Below the pieces are notes generated by a model, which saw only the letters and a program-made list of their open reading frames with translations, had not been told where the DNA came from and did not search any database. Made by a program: the position numbers and the translations under genes. A DNA stretch of 64,000 bases from Ganoderma boninense. Its lineage: Eukaryota > Basidiomycota > Agaricomycetes > Polyporales > Polyporaceae. This document shows positions 32,214 through 44,689 of the stretch, piece after piece (position 1 is the stretch's first letter; each line of letters opens with the position of its first letter). The stretch covers positions 2,810,814 through 2,874,813 of the forward strand of contig CM035315.1 of NCBI GenBank assembly GCA_002900995.3. Reading direction: 5' to 3'.

Positions 32214-33534
32214 ATGCACGCTGAACTCAACACTGTGGTCTGGACCACAGCTCTCGTCACTTTATCCATTGCCCTGGCTGTCGTGCAGGTCTTACGACGC
32301 AAGGAGGCATCGAAGGTCACAAGGGGAGACTCTGTGCAGTACATCTTCACGGCGACTGTGAAGGCGAGACGTCCTGGGGCCACATACTTGGACTTTCCTG
32401 CGCCCCCACCTCCCCACCGCAATCACGAAAGTATCGCCTACGAGCCAACCATCTTGAGGACATTCGGGAGAACCCTTACGAAGTTACGCTTCAGGTGTGT
32501 CTTCAATCGCTCACTAGTTACTTTCGCACCGACCTCCTGCCAAGTAATCAAGTGGAGGTTCAACCGGTTTCCGACAATGTCGCCTCTGGTGGCTCTCGAC
32601 AACGCCGCAACACCCGGCCTGCGATGCTCCACATCACGCCCATCCACGACGTGTCGGGTTGTCTCGAAGATTCCTTGCCGCGCGCGGATGCCCTTGTCGC
32701 CCCGCTTTCGTCACCTCACGAAGGACCGACTCCGAAGGTTGTTACTCAGGCAAAGACTGCGCGTCGCGAACCAACTCCTGGACCGAGCACACTGCCTCGC
32801 GAGTCGACTCTCGGTCCGATCCATGTTTATCGCCAGCCGACCCCTGGTCCCAGCACCGTATGCCGCGATCCGACACCTGGCTCCAACGCCTCACATCGCG
32901 ATTCAACAGGGGGCGATTCCTCTGGCCGTGAGAGCGTCACGAATCCTTCTGCGAAGGCATGTCTGTCGTCCGCCGAATCCGAAGGTGAGCCATCCGAGCT
33001 CCGCTCGGTGACTGGACCGCGTTCCTTGACATATACAGCCAATATCGACAATATCGACGACGTCAGTGGCTTCTTTGGTCCGTGACTTGACCATTCTGAC
33101 TAATATCTGTCCATAGCCCATGCCACAACTCGTGCGCAACAAGCGATTCTCAGGCAAAGTCGGCGATGGCCCAGATGCCGTCAGGATTCTGATGTTTTGG
33201 TGGGAGACAACCTCCCCGGAACGCATCCAAGCCCCACCCGATTTATCGCATCGTCAAGAGCTTCGATTGGGGGACTTGTTTCTCCATAGGCATGACGAGG
33301 GGATCCAGATCTGGATCTGGTCTGAGGGAAGGGACGGGGACTGTCGCGTCTGGAAGAAGATTCCCGTGGGTTACAATCGTGTTGATGGGCGGATTCTAGC
33401 GTTCACGGAGGTCAACAAACAGCCTTCTTGGCTTGACCCCGACTGGCATTCCACTCGTCGCAGGCAAAGTGAGTACTACATCCGGTATCTATCCGTGCCT
33501 TGGTCTCTCATTAGAATCCGCAGGTCGCCTTTGA
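32214..33534 (+). CDS. GDLF-family gene B: single-pass membrane protein
   Basis: ATG 32214. Residues 8-27 form a membrane helix (TTALVTLSIALAVVQVL) followed by KARR-type basic residues. Introns lie at about 32493-32551, 33061-33117 and 33470-33514. The middle is Ser/Pro-rich with repeats of a TPGPST unit (32770-32890). The C-terminal domain has ELRLGDLFLHRHDEG, IWIWSEGRDG, WKKIPVGYNR and PSWLDPDWH. It ends at TGA after the last short exon. It is paralogous to genes A (10114/16719) and C (60690). The topology suggests a membrane-anchored protein with a soluble C-terminal domain; the domain is not one I can name. This copy reads through without internal stops and may be the working member. Confidence 0.75.
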
Positions 33535-33921
33535 TCGGAGCTCAATGTTTGCTTTTGCTCGTTTCCGTCTACTCGGCTTGTATAGTACACGATCTGGCGA
33601 CTGGACTTTGTGAGATTGTCGTACCGAGTATTTGATGATCTGGGCGTGAATGCGCTTTATCCTGTTACGGGGGGCCTCCTCGCGCTGTACATGTGAATGG
33701 TTAGTTGTTGCCTATAGCATGCCCCGGTGCGCTCCGAGCAGGGTCCTCGTTAGACAAACCCCTTCGGCAGCATTCTCTGTTCCTTGGCTCTCCCATTATC
33801 CTCGATGGCCAAAGGCGAAACAACCATGTTCACATTTATAACCAGCTTTGCGGTGCTTTGCACTACGATATCAACGGACGCCTGACCTCGAATTTTGCCT
33901 CTGATTCTTGTCATCGTAATC
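33535..33921. other. Intergenic
   Basis: No gene seen; a plausible upstream region for the coiled-coil gene at 33922. Confidence 0.35.
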
Positions 33922-35841
33922 ATGCTGGATACTGACGGTGTGCCTGCGGACAGGGAGCCAAACGACCCAACCGTGTCGGCTGATGCGGCACAGGTTGACC
34001 TTCTCAAGGCGGCGCAGGAAGAACTGTGTAGGGCGGTATTCAAAGGGTACGTTCTTCTCCAGGCGTAGACAAGTCTCCCGCAACTGAAGTTGCACAACAG
34101 AAACTTGTACATCTCGCGGTCACGAGCAGACTGGGAGGAAGAACTTGCCGCAGCGCTCCGAGGCCTTGAGGATGTGGAATCGGTTACGGACACCTTGCAA
34201 CGAGCGATACGTGAACTCAAACGTACACAGGTATGTCTGGTTCAAGTCGATATATCATGCAGTGTCGACATTGACGTATCGTCAAGGATCTTCACTCTAG
34301 CAGGCAGAGGCAACTCGAAGATGAGAGTGCAAAGCTTCGCACTTATGTCGAGAGTGCCCTAGGTGCGATTAAGGGTACCCACCCTGACGGTTGCCGTTCC
34401 TGTAGGACTTTCCCCCATTCGTGTATGCACCGCGGACTCAGCGTTGATCCACAGCTGCTCTCCTTAAAGAACGTCAAGCTCGGCAAGGTCAGGAGGAGCG
34501 ATGCTCAGAGCGTCTCGATGATGTCGAAGGCTCAGTGAAGAAGGTCGAGCGCAACATTATGGTCTTACGTGGACAATTGCAGAACAACAGGGAGGCTGTG
34601 ACCGACTTATTGGCACGGCTCGATTCAACACAAGAAGTGGCTCTTTCCTCTCATACGCATCTTATGGAGGTTGAAAATGTCGTGGATGCTCTGTGGAACC
34701 TACTGAAAGAAGTTCGTGAGACCCTCCACGTCTTATCGATGCGCAAGGAGACGCTCGCACCTATGACACCCGTTCCATCCGGTGAGCAGTTTGTCAGGAG
34801 ATGATCTTTGAGCGAAAACATCTTACTTCTGATTTTCAGGCTGCGTCTCCCCTCAACTCTCACTCGACGAGGAGCTTAAGCTGTCCCTGAGGCAGCCTGC
34901 TGAGGACACCGGCAATGCCGAGTCGTTTGAAGCCCAGAAGCCGATGGTCGATGAAGAAGGATGGTGGAATTTCACTCCCGATTCGACAGCGCCCCATGGA
35001 TCTTCAGCTTCTTCTCCTGTTCAACCTAACCCAAATGCGAACAGGACTCCGCCCCCATCTTCGGAGCTGGCTTCCAAGGATCTTCGTTCGCCTGTTCTCG
35101 ACGACCAACAGGGTGATCGAGTCGTGCTTCCCCCCCACTCGTCTGTACAGCCTCTTGACGACTCAGTCGCTAGTCCTGTCGTGCACAAACGGCATTCGAT
35201 GGTAGAGGTAGATGTCTCTACTAATGACGACCGACAGCTTCAGGCGGATAGCGGAACCATCGAACAATCGACGACCCCTCCTTCGAGCAGAACACTAGAT
35301 GAAGATGCACCCCGATTATGAGAGCCCACTCCGCAGCCATCCGCTCCCATTCCTACTGTCGCTGCAGATGCACTCTCTGCGGGTCCTGAAGAGAACGTCA
35401 ATACTCCATCACATGCCCTGGGCCCTTCCTTGCGAGTGTCAAAAGATACCAGGGCTGTCCATGAGCGGATCGGCCCGGACAATCCCCCGTCTCCCTCGGT
35501 AAGCCAAAGCCAATCTTTATTCAGTGCCTAGACCCTTCTACTTGCCACTCACACGCTTGCCGTTCCAGGGCCAGACAGTGTTGCCGCAGCGCAGGTCCTT
35601 TTCCAGCACCTCCACTGGTGTAGGCGTGCACAGTAACACCCTCCTTCTGGTCGAAGAGTTCAGCGATTGGATCGTGAGTCCTTTCCCTCAGTTCAGCTTT
35701 ATGCCACATAATCAAGGCGGAGTAGATACGAGGTGGAAATCTAGTCCAGGATTTGACGTCCTGGACCACGATCATATCGTCCATTATATTGTTCATCGTC
35801 TCATGCTACCTCGCCCTCAAGTTTACGGGGGGTACTACTGA
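33922..35841 (+). pseudogene. Gene F: coiled-coil protein with Ser/Pro-rich tail, one internal TGA
   Basis: ATG 33922. Introns near 34049-34101, 34231-34302, 34363-34471, 34781-34839 and 35499-35570. The N-terminal half is strongly helical (LKAAQEELCRAVF; EEELAAALRGLEDVESV; LKERQARQGQEERCSERLDDVEG; VVDALWNLLKEVRETLHVL), giving two or three coiled-coil blocks. The C-terminal half is Ser/Pro/Asp-rich. A TGA at 35319 falls inside that exon in the correct frame, and coding character continues (PTPQPSAPIPTVAADALSAG) to a normal splice site. Function unknown. It could still be expressed as a shortened protein, because the stop lies in the low-complexity tail. Confidence 0.6.
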
Positions 35842-36135
35842 GGACATTGTTATGGAACATCAAGCTGGGATGGACCATCGAACTCCAGCAGAGTATCCTG
35901 TTTGGGAGTGGGCATTGGAGAGGACTTGAGCTGCAGCAAGCAGTCAAGCATGGTCGCCAGAGAGGTGTGACAGTTGCGTAATGCTGTGTTGAGTCAGTCG
36001 GAGCCTGATTGGTTACCGTGTACAGAATCTAGATCTGCTGGCTTACGACTCGTGGGCTCTCGGGGGCCACTGATTTTATCTGTTCAATCTCTGGCGAGTG
36101 ACAAACCCCACGCAACGCTCTCTGACTTGACCCTG

Positions 36136-39100
36136 ATGAACAAGCCTCGAAAAGTGCTGTGCACTTGTTCACAATGCCGTCATGTCACCACCTTCGTTGG
36201 CCTCGAGGAGCACAGCGGGCGGTTCCTTCGACCAAAGACTGTCGAGCAGCACCAGGAGAATGATCTCTTAGCGCAGCGCATTCGTGAGGAAGTCGCCGAA
36301 CCGGAGCTTTCAGGCGCGATTTTACTGGCCACGGTCTCTGCCCCTGCCTCTACTCGCCCCATCAAGTCTCTGCCTGTTCGACGGGGGGACAAAGTACACA
36401 ACAGTCGTCCATTGGCCTCGACATCCGCAGGAAATACCCAAGAGAGTGCCTCATCCGTACATTCCGAAACTTGGTTATCTGACCTTGACTACAGGCCACG
36501 ATTATTCCTGGTTCTTCAGTAGAGCAGCCAATTGACGCATTGAGCCATGCCACCGTCTCAGGGACAGACCGTACGTCTACCTCCGAGGTGCGTCTCTGAT
36601 TGATCCTTCGGGACTCATCCAGACATCGGCGTTTGACCCGTATGACAGAGTGCGGGGATTCTCAATGTGCTCCAAGGCCTTGATCAAGGACGCAAGGAAC
36701 TCACTGATACTGGAGAGTCAGAGAAGCAGACCACGTCTGGATCCGAGGTGGGCTTGGATCCCTAATGCTGACCCGCCTCATCGAGATGACACTCATATAG
36801 TCGAAATCAAAGGAGACGGCTGATCCGAGTGCGGGAATAGTCCATAAACGTCACAAATGTCTCTCCGAGCTGCTCAGTTTGATCGACCAGATGTGCAAAT
36901 CGGTGCCGAACAACATAAAGCTTACTTTTGAGGCTATGTCCACTTCCGTCCAGGACCCAGCCCCAGAGCCTTCTACCCCCGGTTTCGCAACCCTGTACAC
37001 GTGGCTAGAAGACCAGATATGTTATGTCTCTCAGGATTTGGCTCCTATAGGCCACCGGGATATGGATCAACGTCGACTCGCATTGCTACGACGTCTCACG
37101 GTAGAAGTTGACCGACTGAAGTCCCTGAAGGACACAGCTTGGTCTCGACATCTCGCCACACAAATCATCCGGACGCACATGCGCGATGCTGACGGCAACG
37201 GTCCCATGGTCATCGAACAAGGTATAGTTGTGTCCCCGATCATATTCTATCTATATTGGCTGAGATATCCGAACAGAGATGACTAGGGGGGTTAGCTACG
37301 CGGCCACTCTTCAACCTTATGTTCTTGCTGGGCTCCTCATGGTCGTCGTTCTGCACTCCCTGGCGGCTACAGCGCGAATGCCAGTGCAATACGTCCTTCG
37401 GGTTATTCAAGTACTTCTCCACGGCGCCTTCATGTTCTGCAATTCGCGTTTCGGAAGGAACGTCACCTCCATTACCCCTGAACAGCAGTCTATACTCAAT
37501 ACTATCCCAGTCGACGTCACCACGATAGTTGACAAGCTCGAGCTCGAGCCTGACGTCGTTCGGTTCGCATGTTGCCCCACCTGCCGCTTCACATACCCTC
37601 CTGACCCCAAAAAGCCCACTGATCCCTATCCACGCACCTGTACCAACAAGGAGACCGACAAACCGGTATGTGGGACTGCACTTGTGTATCCGCAGAGACA
37701 CAGTCCAAATCACAGCAAGGGCACCGCAACTGTCACGTACGAGCCCTTCATGGTCTTCCCCTTCCGCTCCCCTATCTCGTGGCTTGCAGACTTGATCAGT
37801 CGACCCGGTATGCTCGCCCTCCTCCGATCCTCGTGGGATCAGAAGGACTCGCCCAACCATGCGGCGTGAAACATCCTCAGCTTCGACGGGATCCGTAACT
37901 TTCTTGGACCGGATAGGAAAACACCTTTCTCTTCTCAACCTGACGGATCCCTCCATCTTGTCTTCAGTCTGTTTGTTGACTGGTTTAACCCTTTTGGCAA
38001 CAAGAAGGCAGGGAAATCACACTCGGTTGGCGTCATCTGTCTCGCGCTCCAAAATCTCCCCGAACACTTACGTTACCAAGCCGAGAACATGTGCCTCGTC
38101 GGGGTCATCCCGGGACCCCATGAACCTGAACTTCATCAACTCAATCACTTTCTACGACCCCTCGTTGACGAGCTACTGACACTCTGGCATCGTGGATTAC
38201 ACCTCACAGTCCCCGATATGGGCAAGCGCACTCTGCTGTTCATCCGTGCAGTCCTCATCCCTCTCGTTTGCGATCTGCCAGCCCTTCGTAAAACCGGAGG
38301 ATTTGCAGGACACATGTCCACCCACGTCTGTTCCTTTTGCGAGCTGCCAAAAGCCAACATCAATGACCTAGATCGAGAGCACTGGCAGCGGCACAACTGG
38401 AAACAGCATGTGGACTACGCCACTCGCTGGCGCAACGCCACGACAGAGGCTGCTCGTGAGGCTGAATTCAAGGCACACGGCATTCGTTGGAGCGAGCTTT
38501 TGCGGTTGGAATACTGGGATCCCACGAAATTTTCTGTCGTTGATGCGATGCACAACCTTTTCCTCGGAGAGCTCCGTCACCACTGTCGAGACGTCTGGGG
38601 GCTTGATATCAAGGACAAGGGGGGCGATGGCCCTAGTCTTGATCCCCACACCCCACAACAGCAACAAGTTCAGCTCGAACGTATTCGCGCGGCTCTGGTC
38701 GGTGGGCATAGGAATCCGCTCGATAAAGTTCGCAAGGGCTATATCATCGCTGTCGCTCAACTCAATGGTGTCAGTGCTCTGGACGGTAGTTCCGCAAAGA
38801 AGGCTTATGTGGACGCATTGCTCTCATGGGTAAGACACGTTATGTCAACTGGTCATCGTCAGCTGAACGTAACTATCATATTATCTAGGCGAAAAGCAGC
38901 CCAACTATCCTGTTGCCCCCTGTCCTCGCCGAGCCAACTACAGACTTCCATGCTCCTGACGCTGCTCGTGACTTCCCGAAGTTTCGCATCATTGACCGGG
39001 AAACCATCGAACATATCCGGAGGGACATCGCTGCCACCTCTTTTCCGTCGTGGATGGAGAGACCTCTGAGGAACTTCAGTAGTAGCAGTCATGGCAAGCT

Positions 39101-40312
39101 GAAGGCTGACCAATGGCGAGTCGTGTGCACGGTGAGCTTAGTTATCACCCTTTGCTGACTATGGGGGGTCTCCGGAGCACCTGAGGAACGGAAACAACTT
39201 CTGGACAACTTCATACACCTCGTTTGCGCGGCCGACCTAGCTACACGGCGTTCAATGCCAGCCGATAGGATTATGCGCTTTGATGAACACATGCATAAAT
39301 ATCTATCGTCTCTACGATCGTTATTCAACCACCAACTCGTTCCGAATCATCATCTATCCTTGCATCTTCGCGAATTTCTTCATTTGTTCGGCCCTGTACA
39401 TGCTTGGTGGACGTTTCCATTCGAACGCTTCAACGGGCTGCTTCAACGTCTCAATACGAACTCCAAATCAAGTACGTTTCGCTAGTCCTCTTGGCTGATT
39501 GTTTGCACTCATATATGCTGTTAGATCAAATGCCTCTTACGTTCATGAAGTACTTCTATATCGGGGCCACCCTACGGTGGTTCTTGACGAGCTACGAGTG
39601 GCCACACGGAAGCATGTTCACAGATATGGTGAACTCGTTCAGAGAAGCGTTTTCCCATATATCCAGTGGATCGCGGATCAACGACTTCATACCGGTCGGG
39701 GTCAGAGTCTGTGGACCCTCTATGGACGACTACAACAAGGACAAGGAAAAACAGCTGCAACCAAGCGTGTACTCTGAGCTCCTAGCGCTCCTGTCCTCTC
39801 CCGCGATGCCATTCTCGTCCACGTACTGCTCTAACCTGGGTCACCCCATCCTCAACGACAGGGTGAACTTCGTTCCACGCATAGAACATGGTGGTGTGAG
39901 GTTTGCGACTCAACGAACCGGGAAGCGCGATTCCTTCATCGTTTTTGACGAGCTCGAGCAGGTTGTCCCCCCCCCGACGTTCCCTCATGCTGGACAGATC
40001 ATTGACCTTTTCTTGCACGTTCGAGCTGAGCATGGAAGACCAGTCGTGGAGTACTTCGCCGTCGTCGAGGAGTACACTCCCCTCAGTGATACCCATGCGG
40101 TGCTGGATCCTTACAGGAAGTTCCCCGATCTCGATACTCGACTGTTCTACCGGCGGTCTCGCCCATCTCCCAAGGTTATCCGTCTTGGGTGCATACGAGC
40201 ACATTTTGCTGCCCTCTTCTATACGCCCGATGACATCGCCGAAGAATGCGTTGTTGTGCGTTCCCTTGATCGGGTATGTTGCTTAATCAAGCTGGCTCTG
40301 CGACCACACTAA
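36136..40312 (+). pseudogene. Tnp2-type DDE transposase (CACTA/Plavaka-like), one nonsense codon
   Basis: ATG 36136 starts with CTCSQCRHVTTF, the Cys-rich opening typical of this family. Later exons give CPTCRFTYPPDP (zinc-binding), then FVDWFNPFGNKKAGKS, HLRYQAENMCLVGVIPGPHEP, DMGKRTLLF, FCELPK (CxxC), VVDAMHNLFLGELRHH and, near the end, HLREFLHLFGPVHAWWTFPFERFNGLLQR, plus a C-terminal regulatory-type domain (GGVRFATQRTGKRDSF). TAA ends it at 40310. Introns keep frame (for example 38830-38888). The only clear break is TGA at 37867-37869, flanked on both sides by conserved sequence in the same frame. I could not find terminal inverted repeats, so the element's ends are unplaced. Confidence 0.9.
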
Positions 40313-40556
40313 ACCACTTCTCAGGACTAACTCACGTCCATCCCACGATGGGGATACGCTGTTCACCGTCTCCGTGCTCATTCTCCAACGCAATCCCCCT
40401 TAGCCGCCGTCAGGATCCTTGTCTATCACGCGTACTCAATACCACAATCATTTTGACCTGTATTCGTAGTCTTCGGAGCCAACAAACGTCGCAGTGATAA
40501 CACGTAAGATCGGTGTATCTTCTAATGTACCGTATGGCCCCGTTCAAATTGTGGGC

Positions 40557-41443
40557 TCAAGGCCCTTCGACGGCAGTACCGTCAGAGTCCTCATCTCCAT
40601 AGGAAGTAGACCCCTCTGCCTCGTCGCTCCAGGCGCGGAGTGAGTGCTCGTCGTCGGAGCGGGCATCGTTTGAGCCTTCATCCTCGCTGCCCGAGTCTGG
40701 CAACTGGGCAAAGTAGTCTTCACCCAAATACTGACGGCAGTATCTGGTGAAATTAGAGGGGCTGGCGTAGCCGATGTCATCGAGACGGGCCTGCACTTGC
40801 ATAGCCTTGGACTGAGCACGCCAGATTACATCCCAGAGCGCGCGATTAAAGTCGGAGTACACCAGACACTTCTTGAAATGCAGGTACAGCCACGTCTCGC
40901 CATGTAGCTGTTCCCCAGGAAGCCACGGCGAGAAGCGTACCTCCAGATGGACCTGTAGATGTGGAGTTACGAGCTTGATCCCTGTATGAAGGTTCTCACT
41001 AACTCACGCTATCGGAAATGATCTTCCACGTATGCGTGACATTGACCGCCACGATAGTGACGGAATACGAGTGGCCGGTTATGACCAACCCGACTGGGGC
41101 AGCATTCCTTAGCTTTAATCAATTGTGGGCAATGCATAAGAACGTACATTCTCCAAGAGCTAGCTCACTCAGCAGGACGCCACCCGGTGCGAAGTATGGG
41201 ATGGGATCGCGCTCATTGGATGAGGCGTATTGCACGTCTATGACGGCTGCGAACCGGGTGATCGGGCTGTACAAGTCTTGAGTCCGACCAACGGGGAACG
41301 ATTGGTGTACATTACTCACAAAGTCTGCGATGCAGCACTCATCGTAGAATGCGGATGGAGAAGAGGTGGAGGATGGTGGTAGAGAGCAGGAGAGGGAGCT
41401 TGTTCGCCCATCGGAACTGTACACATGGAGAGAAAGGCTCTTT
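40557..41443 (-). CDS. Unknown gene (RNA/structural role not recognised), acidic C-terminus
   Basis: Minus-strand exons join well. A Ser-rich N-terminal part (SSDGRTSSLSCS) leads to YDECCIADFV, ITRFAAVIDVQYAS and GVLLSELALGE. After an intron near 41118-41150 come VGLVITGHSYSVTIVAVNVTHTWKIISDS. After another intron come VRFSPWLPGEQLHGETWLYLHFKKCLVYSDFNRALWDVIW and an acidic tail (GSEDEGSNDARSDDE). No family recognised. The 412 bp miniature LTR element sits at its 5' side (41444-41855). Without the element the frame stays open at least 20 codons further, so the start has probably been displaced. Confidence 0.5.
41439..41443. repeat. Target-site duplication (TCTTT), left
   Basis: TCTTT directly before the left end of the miniature LTR element, repeated at 41856-41860 after its right end. 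Confidence 0.75.
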
Positions 41444-41855
41444 TGTTAGGAACAGACCAGCCGCTGAACCAGCTACGCCAAAAGGGCGCAATGTCAAGCT
41501 TGGCTTGACACTTGGCTGGTACTATATATGTAGCTCGTAATGCCTGTTCATGACATTACCCCCCTTCCAAGGCACGTGTCCTCACGTGGAACTAGATATA
41601 CTAGTGGCCCCAAGGGTTAGCCGCCCACTTCAGGACGGTCCAGAGCCTTGACAGTCTTTGACCGGTTCGGAAGGACCCCTATCCTGCTCTTTGTCTCTAT
41701 TTGTCACAGCCAAGCATGCATGTGACCTTGTGACATCCCAAGTCATGTCACAGCCTATGACAAATCTAGACAACAAAGATTCTGCCAGAAGGGGAGTCGA
41801 ACCGTCGACTGCTGGAAGCTTGACATTATGTAGCTCGTAATGCCTGTTCATGACA
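41444..41855 (-). mobile_element. Miniature LTR element (TRIM-like), 412 bp
   Basis: The left terminal repeat, 41444-41555 (112 bp), starts TG and ends CA. Its last 29 bases recur at the right end (41827-41855) before a TCTTT duplication. Next to the left repeat the minus strand carries a polypurine tract (GGAAGGGGGG). The following CGTGAGGACACG matches the same place in the large chromovirus, as do the terminal TGTCATGAAC bases. The interior encodes nothing. The right repeat is shorter than the left, so a deletion has occurred. It is best read as a non-autonomous derivative of a related chromovirus. Confidence 0.75.
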
Positions 41856-42282
41856 TCTTTGTTGACGGCGCTAAAGAGGTCTCCAGCGCCGACTTCGCAC
41901 CGCTGGCAGCAGAAGAACGTCATGATCAATCAACTCTGACATGGTCAAGCGGAGCGAAGACGAGGCCTTGCGGGGGAAGGTACGCGTATGCTTAAGCCAG
42001 TCAAACCGCGCCTGCGTTGTACGGGTAGATCGTTCTGCACCAAAAATCGTCTCAGACTCGACGAGGGGTAACGAATCAGTACACACCTAAACCAAGACCT
42101 TCCAAGTGAAATGTAGTCCACTTTTCAGCATGCACAGGGCACACAGATATGCCCCACCCTCCTGAACAGGCATGTATCGGCGGCCAGACACTCTCGTCTT
42201 GATCGCGACTTCTTCTAGCGAAGATGCTGATGGGGTAGAACTATAATAGATCCTGGACGTGGACGATGCCCCAGATCAACGA

Positions 42283-43372
42283 TCATGATGAAAGTTTCAG
42301 GCGTGCCTGTCCAGTCAACCGAAGTCAGTGCGGTTCGCAGATGCAAAGTGACATTGCAGTGAGTTAGCAGCACGACGCGTCATCCAAGCATCGGAAGAAG
42401 ACGGGCGCACATAAGAACAGGGGATAACCCGCAGCGAAGCACGTCGGTGCGGTGATACAGCAGGTCGCTGCTGGACAGAAATGGACGCGCTCATGGCAGC
42501 TCAGAGGCTGTCCGCCCTCGAGCATGATGTTGGCCTCGACAAGGGGACGCCAGACAGACCAGTCTGACCTCTCGTCCTCCCTTCCTAGCCTTTCTGCCTC
42601 TACGCCGAAACTTGGATCCTCCCTCGGCGTCCGTCCCGTCTCTACGTAATATAACAAACACTCACAGACTGTTATAAGACGGATTCGGCGACGTCAACAC
42701 CGAGGGTATTCTATCCCAGGCTCGGCATCCTAGAATGGGAGTAGAATCGATATAGGTGAGGAGGATGTGGGGGATGGGAGCCGTTGTCGAGTCTGGCAGT
42801 CTGACTCTGGCCAAGAGAAAAAAGTCAGTACCCCCAGCGGACCATGTTCCAACAGAGAAAACACGTACATACGTTCGATGTGTGGGGACACCCTGCTCGG
42901 GCTCCACCAGGTGACGCCTTCAAGAGCAGTGAGCGAGTCTTGCCTTATCTTCAGGGTGGAGATGTTGAGATCGCGGTGATGGGGAGTACGGAGTCCGAGA
43001 GTGTGGCCGAAGTGTGTCGGGGGTCGGCCAGCGCAACGGTCGTGCTCCTCCCACCCCTGCTCAGGTCTCGCCCGCCGATGCCTCCAGGGAGGTGAGCCGA
43101 TCGAGCCGGACCGTCACCGCAAGGGTGCACAGAGTGCCCTTGCAGGTTGACCGAGATGATGGGGGCGAGTGAGAGCGCATCGGGAGCCAAGGCGGGGTCG
43201 TCATGCTTGACGGTGCCAGCCAAGGCAGGAGGACACGTCGATCCCGCCGACCCGCTTCGGCTACGGTCCGGAACAATCCGCCCTCAGGCGCCGCCCCGCG
43301 TTCCGGCTCTGCTCTGCTCCGCTCTGCTCTGCTCTGCGGCTCTCGCAGTGCGTAACTTGTCACTATACACTC
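42283..43372 (-). repeat. Dispersed repeat, copy 2 (type II); left arm of inverted repeat
   Basis: Reverse complement of 53842-54975 over about 1.1 kb and nearly identical, including two conserved frames of 81 and 97 codons that are the same in both copies. It includes the 480 bp core also found in copies 1 and 4. Relative to copy 3 it lacks about 45 bp near 43345. Its outer end carries CACTATACACTC at 43361. Confidence 0.92.
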
Positions 43373-44689
43373 AGAGCTGCCGAGTTCGCTGTAACCCCTT
43401 TCCTCCACCCGGGGAATATTATTCGATGTGGCATAAGGTAATGTCTATGTTACATATTTGAATAGCTCCACGTATGTCACTCACAGGGGAAATATCCTGG
43501 TTATAACGGCTACACAATCCAAGCTTCAGCATGCGCCCACTCGTCTGCATGCAGACGGTGGGTCGCCCAAGCCTCGACAAACATCGCGGCCAACCCACGG
43601 GTACGAAAAACAAGATATGTGTAGGCTGGTTCGGCCTCATCACAGTGTAGGCTGCGCAAGGTCGAATAAAGAGCGACGGCGGAGTGCCATGCGGCTTGCC
43701 CGACAACATAGATCTAGGCCCTGAGTTGATGAACGTCCGCAACCCACTGCACCATTCCGAAGCGAACAGTGGTGAGGTCTTTCCCGCCCACACACAGCGT
43801 AAGCAATGTGCTGTGTCCGTTTGGCGGGGGGTTCTATCACCTTGCATAGAGAGATTATGCAGCTGAAAACCATCGGAGCTGTCGTGCGTCTTCAGGTTAC
43901 ATTGGAGCGAGGACAAAGCGAGCTGGATGCCATGAAGAAACCACGCCGTTGGGTGCTGCATCGTCAGACAGGCCTGGGGATGGTTCGTCGCGGCAGAGCC
44001 GTCCGTGTCGGGACACCGGGGATTGACGCGATCCGCACGATCAACGAGTTTGGTGGCGATGAGATGCAGTTCGTGCTTGAACGCTGACATAGCGTTTTCT
44101 TTGGGACAATCTACAGCACGCATCGAGCAGCGAGCAGCTGTCTACCACTCGTTCTGCACGAACTCGAATGCATGCGGGCCAGGAGGCCGAGCCGCAGGTG
44201 ATACAGTGGCGACGGACAGCGGATGAGGAAGACGCTGGGCGGCTGCATGAGGAGGCCATTCTAGGTATCGGCGAAGTACGAACGGGGATAACGTACCTTC
44301 TCGCCGCGGGGAAGGACACCTGGCCCTCCGTCAGTCGCCTCGCGAACTGGTGCGCCAGCTCTCGACGGCAACCTGACGGCGGAGGGGTGTTAGGATGCGT
44401 ATTATAAGTGGCGTGCAACTCGCCAATGGGGCGTTATGCGCAGGCCGTAGGACGTTCGAGCCTACCACGTTGGCGGAAACGGTGTTCGCGAGATCCAGCA
44501 TCATAATAGCTTCGGTCAATTGTACAGTACAAGTACTTGTGTCGTTCACTCGGCATGCCTGCATCGGCTTCCACAGCTACGAGCTAAGCGGGTGCGTTAG
44601 GCATATTGGGAGATACTTACATGGGTGACGAAGAATAGCAGACATGATGCGGCACAGCGTGGGGAAAGCAACTCGTTACCATCTAGAGC
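43373..44689. other. Region without a confident gene
   Basis: There is a 234-codon minus frame at 43419-44123, but its residues (many Cys, His, Pro and Met; no domain pattern) look like an antisense shadow. The plus strand at 43860-44085 has a charged, helix-like run (LERGQSELDAMKKPRRW) that could be a remnant exon. Neither could be extended across introns. Confidence 0.35.

Noticed and set aside
41775..41825. tRNA-like GGTTCGACTCC on the minus strand inside the miniature element
   Set aside because: The bases around it do not form a 5 bp T-stem or an acceptor stem. It is more likely priming-related or chance.
41871..42086. Short minus-strand frame right of the miniature LTR element
   Set aside because: Could be a leader exon of the gene at 40557, but start, splice sites and frame do not agree well enough to call.
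43419..44123. 234-codon minus-strand frame
   Set aside because: Composition is unlike the neighbouring genes, there is no domain pattern and no connecting exons.
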